In this document: in pieces, positions 58,228-64,000 of the stretch
Layout: every line of letters starts with the position of its first letter
Position numbering within the stretch: the first letter of the stretch is position 1
Source of the DNA: an uncultured Prevotella sp.
GTDB lineage: Bacteria; Bacteroidota; Bacteroidia; Bacteroidales; Bacteroidaceae
DNA: 64,000 bases
Assembly (NCBI GenBank): GCA_944319815.1
Contig: CALUEX010000001.1
Location: 62,001 to 126,000, forward strand
Reading direction: 5' to 3'
Translations under genes and position numbers: made by a program
Notes under the pieces: generated by a model
What the model saw: only the letters and a program-made list of their open reading frames with translations
What the model was told of the DNA's origin: nothing
Databases searched by the model: none

Positions 58228-58990
58228 TATTCATCGTTTCTTTGTCAAACTCGATGCCACGGCGTTCGATGAATGCCGAGAGGTCGCCGCTGTCGGCCAG
58301 TTCGCGCGGCGTGCCAGTGATGACGTGGCCGTTGCCGGGCATCAGCCAGAGCCTGTCGGCAGTCTGCAGGGCCAGTTCGAGGTCGTGCGTAGACATGAAC
58401 ACCGTCTTGCCTGTCTCGTGGCTTAGCCGTGTGAGCAGCAGTAAGGTGTCAACCTTGCTGGGGTAGTCGAGGAATGCCGTAGGCTCGTCGAGTATGATGA
58501 TTGGCGTCTGTTGCGCCAACGCCTTGGCCAGCATCACCTTCTGGCGTTCGCCGTCGCTGAGCGTCGTCACCGTGCGCGTGGCAAGGTGGGCCACGCCTAC
58601 CTGTTCCATGCTCTCGGTTACGATGCGCTTGTCGTCGGTGCCGAGCGTCCCCCAAAAGCCCGTGTATGGCGTGCGGCCGAGGCCAACCACCTCTTCCGCC
58701 GTCATGTTCTCAGCCTCCGGGCGGCTCGTCAGCACCACGCCCACGAGCTGTGACAGTTCGCGGTTGGTGTAGTCGGCAACCTCTTTGTCTTTTATGTATA
58801 TGCTGCCGCCGAGTTTGGGCAGGAACGCGGCAAGGGTCTTGAGCAGCGTGGACTTGCCCGCGCCGTTCGCCCCGATGAGGCAAGTCAGCTCGCCCGCGTG
58901 CAGCGATGCGTTGATGCCGGCGGCAACAACCTTGTCTCCGCCACGCAGCCGGTAGCCGATGGAGAGTGATGAAAGCGTTACTGTTGGCAT
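58211..58990 (-). CDS. ABC transporter ATP-binding protein (FecE/BtuD-like)
   Basis: A 259-residue ATPase of the iron-siderophore/cobalamin importer class. Walker A GANGAGKST (residues 40-48), signature TLSDGERQKVML (143-154), Walker B PIIILDEPTAFLD (163-175) and switch His in FMSTHDLEL. The insert SRPEAENMTAEEVVGLGRTPYTGFWG is typical of FecE/FhuC-type subunits. No permease or binding protein lies next to it in this window, so its partners must be elsewhere or supplied by another system. Confidence 0.92.
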   Translation of the reverse strand: MPTVTLSSLSIGYRLRGGDKVVAAGINASLHAGELTCLIGANGAGKSTLLKTLAAFLPKLGGSIYIKDKEVADYTNRELSQLVGVVLTSRPEAENMTAEEVVGLGRTPYTGFWGTLGTDDKRIVTESMEQVGVAHLATRTVTTLSDGERQKVMLAKALAQQTPIIILDEPTAFLDYPSKVDTLLLLTRLSHETGKTVFMSTHDLELALQTADRLWLMPGNGHVITGTPRELADSGDLSAFIERRGIEFDKETMNIKVKR

Positions 58991-59067
58991 TGCTGTTAGG
59001 TTAAGAATAAAGAAGAAGGAATGTTTAAAATGTCAAGCGCGCACAAGAAACGAACGCCAAGGTCAGC

Positions 59068-59165
59068 TCGTCCCTCGTTTGCTTGTCCCTCGTCTGCTTG
59101 TTTGCTCGTCTGCTTGTTTGCTCGTTTGCTTGTCCCTTGTCAGCTTGTCCCTCGTCTGCTTGTCA
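59068..59165. repeat. CTCGTTTGCTTGTCCCTCGT word repeat
   Basis: Inverse-strand form of the GACAAGCAGACGAGG repeat between the S41 peptidase and the ABC ATPase. Confidence 0.75.
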
Positions 59166-59166
59166 A

Positions 59167-60180
59167 CTAAGAATTAATCAGTGTCCTTGCAAACTCGATT
59201 ATCGTGTCCTTGCCGCGGTCGAAGTCCTCGTCGGTGAGGCTGACGCTGTAGTCAGGCTCGATGCCGAACTCCGTGCACTGCATATCGCGGTCGTACATCG
59301 GGCAGGCGCTGAACCTTACCGCCCAGCCGTTAGGCAGCTCGCTGCTCATCGGCATACCAGCCCCGCCGCCGGTCTTGTCGCCCACGACGGTTACGTCTGG
59401 GCAGCACTTCATGTACTTGACGAACTCGTTGGCCGCGCTGAACACCTCGCGGTTGGTGAGCACCACCACTTGTTTGTGCCACCTTATGCCCGACGACGGC
59501 TTCAGCGTCTGCTCCTCAGGCTCCGAGAAGTCGCTGTGCCCCGTGCCCGTCTTGTGTCGTATGTAGCCCACGAGGATGCTCTCGTCGGTGAAGCGCCCTG
59601 CCAACGTCTCTGCCGATGTGAGCATTCCGCCGCCGTTGCCGCGCACGTCTATAATCAAGCCGTTGCACGGGGCGAGCTCGTAGAGCACCTCGTCAAGGTT
59701 GCCACTGCCGATGGCGTTCTCGAACGAAGGGCAGTAGATGTAGCCTATGTTGTCGTCGAGCTTGCGGTATTGCAGTCCCGAGGCAATCTTGTAGTCGGTC
59801 CCGAGGTACTTGCGCAGGAGCGAGTCGCTGAAGTTGGTGGGGTAGTCCTCTTTCCAGCTCCAGTACCTTGCGTTGTTGAACGGCGAGTACATATTTACGT
59901 GTCCGTCGCGCAGCTCGGCGAGCATATCGCCCAATACCTCGAACAGCTGGTCGTCGTTCATGCCGTCGTCTATCCTGACGCTGTACTTTGCCCGCACCTC
60001 GTTCCAGTCAAGTCCGTATGCCTCGGCCTTGTAGTCGAAGAAGCAGTAGTGTTCGTCCATTATTTTCCATAGAGCCTCGAAGTTGCCTTGCGGTGTGTCG
60101 TCGTACTCCTCGACGTCAACGCACGACACTGCGCTGAAGCCCAGGAGTATGGGGAGCAGGACGTGAAAAATCTTGTTCAT
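59167..60180 (-). CDS. S41-family peptidase lipoprotein
   Basis: A 337-residue predicted lipoprotein (MNKIFHVLLPILLGFSAVSC with lipobox AVSC) with a C-terminal-processing-protease fold. The N-terminal helical part (FEALWKIMDEHYCFFDYKAE) is followed by a core with LIIDVRGNGGGMLTSAETLA and the nucleophile region VVVLTNREVFSAANEFVKYM, where the serine of FSAANEF is the probable catalytic residue; DKTGGGAGMP follows. It overlaps the DUF3316 gene by four bases (ATGA). An open frame extends to 60501 over that gene and is rejected. Confidence 0.9.
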   Translation of the reverse strand: MNKIFHVLLPILLGFSAVSCVDVEEYDDTPQGNFEALWKIMDEHYCFFDYKAEAYGLDWNEVRAKYSVRIDDGMNDDQLFEVLGDMLAELRDGHVNMYSPFNNARYWSWKEDYPTNFSDSLLRKYLGTDYKIASGLQYRKLDDNIGYIYCPSFENAIGSGNLDEVLYELAPCNGLIIDVRGNGGGMLTSAETLAGRFTDESILVGYIRHKTGTGHSDFSEPEEQTLKPSSGIRWHKQVVVLTNREVFSAANEFVKYMKCCPDVTVVGDKTGGGAGMPMSSELPNGWAVRFSACPMYDRDMQCTEFGIEPDYSVSLTDEDFDRGKDTIIEFARTLINS

Positions 60181-60995
60181 GGGATGATGTTGGTAAGTTT
60201 GAAACTTCTTACAAAACCTATAAGCACCATGTTTGAGTAAGTGTGGTACTTCAGGTTGTTGACTTTCGCTTGGCGGAAGTCGCCAAGGTAGCCTATGCGG
60301 AGCGTGGTGCGGCCGAGGGTGAAGTCGAGCGTCAGCATCTGGCGCAGCGACGGCGTGCTGGCTATTGTGGTGGGCACGACGTTGTGGTCGTAGTCTCCAC
60401 GCGAGAAAATCTCGTAGTACGACTGGCCGTAGTTGGGGCTGAACATCACCCCGAACAGCGGTGCGCTGACCTCGTAGCGTGCAGAGAACGGCGTGTTCCA
60501 CAGCCTGAAGCGGTACTTGACGGCTGCCGACGGCGATATTTTCAAGGCGAGGCGTGCCTGTGCGGGGTTGTTGCTGTTGCGTGTGTTGTATAGGAAGCCG
60601 ATTTCGGCGTCAGCCTGTCCGCCGGCGATTACGTTCAGTCGGCCGCCCAAGAAGTCCCAGTTGTAGTGCACGCCATAGGTGAATGTGTACATACCCATCA
60701 TCTCGCCGCCCTCGTTGGCGCGGTTGTCGGCGTAGGCGAAGCTGCCCTGGTGTACCAGCATACGTGACCAGCGGCGTCCCTCGCGGCGGCGCAGCGTGTG
60801 GGACATATAGCGCACTTCTGTGCCCGAATACTTCTCCGGCGACAGGTAAGTGTCAAGGATGTTCACCCCGCCCACGCCTATCATCTGGGCATTTGTGATT
60901 ACCTTGGCACTCGGTATGGTGTCGGCCTCTTGCGCCGCGGCCATCAAGGGGAAGGTTAACGCCGCCAAAACGGCGAATGTATGTTTTGCTTTCAT
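60177..60995 (-). CDS. DUF3316 exported beta-barrel-like protein
   Basis: A 272-residue protein with signal peptide MKAKHTFAVLAALTFPLMAA. The rest consists of alternating strands with aromatic residues at the ends (MYTFTYGVHYNWDFLGGRLNVIAGG, FRLWNTPFSARYEVSAPLFGVMFSP), typical of small outer-membrane barrels; the overall text agrees with the Bacteroidetes DUF3316 family. Function is unknown. It lies two bases after topoisomerase IV subunit A and overlaps the S41 peptidase, so three genes share one unit. Confidence 0.85.
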   Translation of the reverse strand: MKAKHTFAVLAALTFPLMAAAQEADTIPSAKVITNAQMIGVGGVNILDTYLSPEKYSGTEVRYMSHTLRRREGRRWSRMLVHQGSFAYADNRANEGGEMMGMYTFTYGVHYNWDFLGGRLNVIAGGQADAEIGFLYNTRNSNNPAQARLALKISPSAAVKYRFRLWNTPFSARYEVSAPLFGVMFSPNYGQSYYEIFSRGDYDHNVVPTTIASTPSLRQMLTLDFTLGRTTLRIGYLGDFRQAKVNNLKYHTYSNMVLIGFVRSFKLTNIIP

Positions 60996-60997
60996 CG

Positions 60998-63763
60998 TCA
61001 GTCTTGTGGTTCGTCGTCTCCGAAAAGGCTCAGCTGCCCCGTGATTTCGTCTATTACTTGCCGCTGGCTTTTGCCTGCGTCCGGGTCAAGGTTCTCGTCT
61101 TCAGGCACACCGGGTTGCGTTTCTTCTTCGCCGTTGACGTCTTCGGCATCGTCTGCGGGGCGTTTCAGCGGCTCAAGTTGCTCTATCGAGTCCACTTCCC
61201 ACGTGGTCAGGCGCTTACCCTTGGCCTTGAAGCCCTTGACGGCCACGAACTCCTCTGCCTCTACGACCATTGGGTCGCGGAACGAATCGTTGCCTCCGAA
61301 GTTGATGCGGAAGCGCGGGTACGGCTCGTCAGTCAGGCATACGAGACGGCTCTCCTTGTTTTCGCCTATGTAGTTCTGCTTGCGCTTTGAGCCTTCCATC
61401 ATGAAACGCTTGAGGTATGGGTAGCCCTGTTGGTCGGCATCGTACAGCACCGCCGTCCACACTTTGTGCTCGTCATACTTCTCTATTATCTTTATGTTGT
61501 CCTCATAGTGGTTGTTCGCGTCGAAGTTCGACAGGTAAAAGTCGCCTCCGTCGAGCACTACGAGTATGCTGTCGCCCTCGTTGAACTCACCCAGCAGCCG
61601 CCCGTGGTCGTCATAGTTCAGGCGTTTCACGTCCGGGTCGAACCACACCTTGCGCCCGCCAAGCGTGCTGTGTCCGTGGCTCTTGAGCGATATGCGGTGC
61701 ACGTTGAAGCGTGTCATCACCACGCCGCGTGCGCTCCTGCCCTTGATGGCAACCTCCGAGAAGTCTTTTTCCTTAAAGATGTTCTTCAGCCTTGGTGCCG
61801 GGTCGAGCGTCACCTTTATTATCTCGGCCTCGCCGTTGGGGTTGGCCGTGAAGTATACCACGCGCGAGCCTGGCGTGCCCATGGTCAGGTCATATTCCCT
61901 GTCGCGGGTTATGCTCGTTACGTTAAAGCGCTTCATGTAGTATTTCCCGAGCTTGCCGTCGCGGTAGACCACGTTGTATATTGTGCGCTTGTCGTTCTTC
62001 TTGAATACGGCTACGTGCATGACGTTCTTGCCAACGAATATTTTGTCGGCCACGCGCACCACCTTGTACTTTCCGTCCTTGTAGAATATGATGATGTCGT
62101 CGATGTCGGAGCAGTTGCATACGAACTCGTCCTTCTTCAGTGCCGTGCCTATAAAGCCGTCGGCCCTGTTGATGTAGAGCTTCTCGTTTGCCTCCACAAC
62201 CTTCGTCGCCTCTATGGTGTCGAAGCTCTTTATTTCCGTAAGTCTCGGGTGTGCGGCGCCGTATTTCTGCTTGAGGAACCTGAACCAGTCGGCCGTCACC
62301 TCGACCATGTTGCCCAACTTCCGGTCAATGTCGTCAATCTCGGCCTTGATTTTGGCCATCAGCTCGTCGGCCTTGTCCTTGTTGAACTTCAGGATGCGCG
62401 CCATCTTTATGTCCATCAGGCGCAGAATGTCGTCCTTCGTCACCTCGCGGATGAACTGCGGGTAATACGGCGTCAGCCTCTCGTCGATGTGCGCGCAGGC
62501 CGCGTCCATGTCGGGTGCTTGCTCAAACTTGCGGTCCTTGTATATGCGTTCCTCTATGAATATTTTTTCCAGCGAGGCGAAGTGCAGTTGCTCCTGCAGT
62601 TCGTGCTTGCGTATTTCGAGTTCCTGGCGCAGCAGTCCCATCGTGTGGTTGACCGAGTAGCGCAGCACGTCGCTCACCGAGAGGAACTGCGGCTTGTTGT
62701 CCTCGATGACGCAGCAGTTCGGCGAAATGTTTATTTCGCAGTCGGAGAAGGCATACAGGGCGTCGAGTGTCTTGTCCGACGATACGCCGGGAGCCAGGTG
62801 CACCTGTATCTCCACCTGCGCCGCCGTGTTGTCGTCCACCTTCCGCGCCTTTATTTTCCCCTTCTCTATGGCCTTCAGTATTGAGTCGATTAGCGTCGAG
62901 GTGGTCTTGCCGTAAGGAATTTCGCGTATTACGAGCGTCTTGCTGTCCAGCTTCTCTATCTTCGCCCTCACCTTCAGCACGCCCCCGCGCTGCCCGTCGT
63001 TATACTTGCTCACGTCGATGCTACCGCCCGTGGGGAAGTCAGGGTACAGCGTGAACTCCTCGCCGTGCAGGTAACTTACGGCAGCGTCGCATATTTCGTT
63101 GAAGTTGTGCGGCAGCACCTTCGAGCTCAGTCCCACGGCTATGCCTTCCGCTCCCTGCGCCAGCAGCAGCGGGAACTTCGCCGGCAGCGTTATTGGCTCC
63201 TTGTTCCTTCCGTCATAACTCAACTGCCACTCCGTAGTCTTCGGGTTGAACACCACGTCCAGCGCAAACTTCGACAGCCTTGCCTCTATGTATCGAGGCG
63301 CCGCCGCGCGGTCGCCCGTCAGTATGTTGCCCCAGTTTCCCTGGCAGTCAACCAGCAAGTCCTTCTGTCCCAGCTGCACTAATGCGTCGCCGATGGATGC
63401 GTCGCCGTGCGGGTGGAACTGCATCGTGTGCCCCACTATGTTGGCCACCTTGTTATACCGCCCGTCGTCCATCCTCTTCATCGAGTGCAGTATCCTGCGC
63501 TGCACGGGCTTCAGCCCGTCCTCGATGTGCGGCACGGCACGCTCCAGGATTACGTATGATGCGTAGTCCAGGAACCAGTTTTGGTACATCCCCCCAAGGT
63601 TGTGCACTGCCGAGGCGTCAAACCTGCTTGCGGGCTTGAAGCCCGTGCCGGCGTCCTCGTCGTGCCTGCCTTCGTCCGTGACCCCTTGCCCGTCGCCGCT
63701 TCCGCCGGTTGCGTCGTAGGCGTTGTCGTCCAATATCTCGTTGTCCTTTATTTCGTCGTCCAT
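60998..63763 (-). CDS. parC: DNA topoisomerase IV subunit A
   Basis: A 921-residue type IIA topoisomerase subunit that cuts and rejoins DNA to separate replicated chromosomes. The active tyrosine is Tyr158 in RAAAPRYIEARLSKFA. The quinolone region reads HPHGDASIGDALVQLG, with Ser123 and Asp126 at the resistance positions (susceptible-type residues). Beta-propeller-like C-terminal repeats follow (about 540-830), and both ends carry acidic tails. It resembles the Bacteroidetes ParC group; distinguishing it from GyrA rests on the lack of a GyrA box that I could see. The ParE partner is not in the window. Confidence 0.92.
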   Translation of the reverse strand: MDDEIKDNEILDDNAYDATGGSGDGQGVTDEGRHDEDAGTGFKPASRFDASAVHNLGGMYQNWFLDYASYVILERAVPHIEDGLKPVQRRILHSMKRMDDGRYNKVANIVGHTMQFHPHGDASIGDALVQLGQKDLLVDCQGNWGNILTGDRAAAPRYIEARLSKFALDVVFNPKTTEWQLSYDGRNKEPITLPAKFPLLLAQGAEGIAVGLSSKVLPHNFNEICDAAVSYLHGEEFTLYPDFPTGGSIDVSKYNDGQRGGVLKVRAKIEKLDSKTLVIREIPYGKTTSTLIDSILKAIEKGKIKARKVDDNTAAQVEIQVHLAPGVSSDKTLDALYAFSDCEINISPNCCVIEDNKPQFLSVSDVLRYSVNHTMGLLRQELEIRKHELQEQLHFASLEKIFIEERIYKDRKFEQAPDMDAACAHIDERLTPYYPQFIREVTKDDILRLMDIKMARILKFNKDKADELMAKIKAEIDDIDRKLGNMVEVTADWFRFLKQKYGAAHPRLTEIKSFDTIEATKVVEANEKLYINRADGFIGTALKKDEFVCNCSDIDDIIIFYKDGKYKVVRVADKIFVGKNVMHVAVFKKNDKRTIYNVVYRDGKLGKYYMKRFNVTSITRDREYDLTMGTPGSRVVYFTANPNGEAEIIKVTLDPAPRLKNIFKEKDFSEVAIKGRSARGVVMTRFNVHRISLKSHGHSTLGGRKVWFDPDVKRLNYDDHGRLLGEFNEGDSILVVLDGGDFYLSNFDANNHYEDNIKIIEKYDEHKVWTAVLYDADQQGYPYLKRFMMEGSKRKQNYIGENKESRLVCLTDEPYPRFRINFGGNDSFRDPMVVEAEEFVAVKGFKAKGKRLTTWEVDSIEQLEPLKRPADDAEDVNGEEETQPGVPEDENLDPDAGKSQRQVIDEITGQLSLFGDDEPQD

Positions 63764-63859
63764 AATATGCTTTTACCCTTTGCCACCGCCATGCACCTTC
63801 CGCTCGCCGGCCTGCCGGCGCTTGCATATATTATTATAAGGTATAAGGCTGTAACCTTG

Positions 63860-63890
63860 CAAAGGTACATGAAAAATCCGAGCCGTGCAA
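63860..63890 (-). promoter_or_regulatory. Topoisomerase IV operon promoter
   Basis: Minus strand: TTGC (63887-63890), a 19-base spacer and TACCTTTG (63860-63867); leader about 90 bases. Confidence 0.75.
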
Positions 63891-64000
63891 CAATTCCGCC
63901 GTTTTTAGAAACTGTTTTGTCTTTTTCTCTGCAAACTTGAAGCTTTCTTGGCATTTTGTGTATATTCATAAAAATTTTAAAATATAATGCCAAATACTCT

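Noticed and set aside
61430-62884. Long open frame (484 codons) antisense to topoisomerase IV
   Set aside because: It is the complement of a conserved gene in GC-rich DNA; the translation is Val/His/Arg-rich, as expected for a reverse-strand shadow.
63748-63993. Minus-strand 81-codon frame upstream of parC
   Set aside because: It overlaps the consensus topoisomerase promoter and the parC start and shows no family features.

Overview
The window looks like a chromosomal segment of a Bacteroidales bacterium, most likely Prevotellaceae. The basis is the promoter grammar (TTTG/TTGC, about 19 bases, then TAnnTTTG, seen ahead of many genes), an almost total lack of Shine-Dalgarno sites, fused SecDF, a class A beta-lactamase of the CfxA/PER type, a BspA-type leucine-rich repeat protein, DUF4290/DUF3108/DUF4254/DUF3316 proteins and a PL11 rhamnogalacturonan lyase. 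The taxonomic call is inference from family content. I saw no rRNA, tRNA, CRISPR array, transposase or prophage.

Layout. 1-4 kb: the 5' part of a secreted PL11 pectin lyase and two uncharacterised genes. 4-10 kb: enolase, a long RluA-type pseudouridine synthase, a papain-type peptidase lipoprotein and a HAD phosphatase. 10-16.5 kb: acpP-fabF-rnc, then divergent pdxB and DUF4254/GT9/rubredoxin. 16.7-27.1 kb: an all-minus envelope-glycan cluster (Wzx-type flippase, phosphoethanolamine transferase-like enzyme, two membrane acyltransferases, UbiA-family phosphoribosyltransferase, HAD phosphatase, GT-C-like membrane protein, GT2). 27.6-30.2 kb: histidine kinase and LuxR-type response regulator. 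30.6-38.4 kb: GH3-family enzyme, Ig-like lipoprotein, DUF3108 protein, class A beta-lactamase, miaB and an unknown gene. 39-48.4 kb, bracketed by two inverted copies of a long repeat: an AT-rich two-gene module, hup, rhomboid protease, EEP-family protein, secDF and a frameshifted leucine-rich repeat gene. 49-55.5 kb: DUF4290-murA-rimM-dxr-rseP, and tsaB. 55.5-58.1 kb: yicC-gmk-nadD. 58.2-63.8 kb: an ABC ATPase, and topoisomerase IV subunit A followed by a DUF3316 protein and an S41 peptidase.

The most unusual property is the intergenic space. Nearly every gap is filled with one or more families of short repeats: (1) a CCCTCCC-GAA-GGGAGGG palindrome with a C-rich tail, one inverted pair of which sits in frame inside miaB; (2) hairpins with a TTTYGC/GCRAAA core whose arms vary but always pair; (3) MITE-like nested palindromes built on GGGACGC-NNN-GCGTCC, present in full and collapsed states; (4) a 27-base CCCAAATCGG element; and (5) several degenerate word-like simple repeats that invade the ends of genes and create false N-terminal extensions. 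The best candidates for undescribed biology are these families, the miaB insertion, the small-ORF module at 39.1-39.7 kb and the pentanucleotide frameshift in the leucine-rich repeat gene. Start codons were often moved downstream of the longest ORF because a recognisable promoter or repeat occupies the apparent N-terminus.
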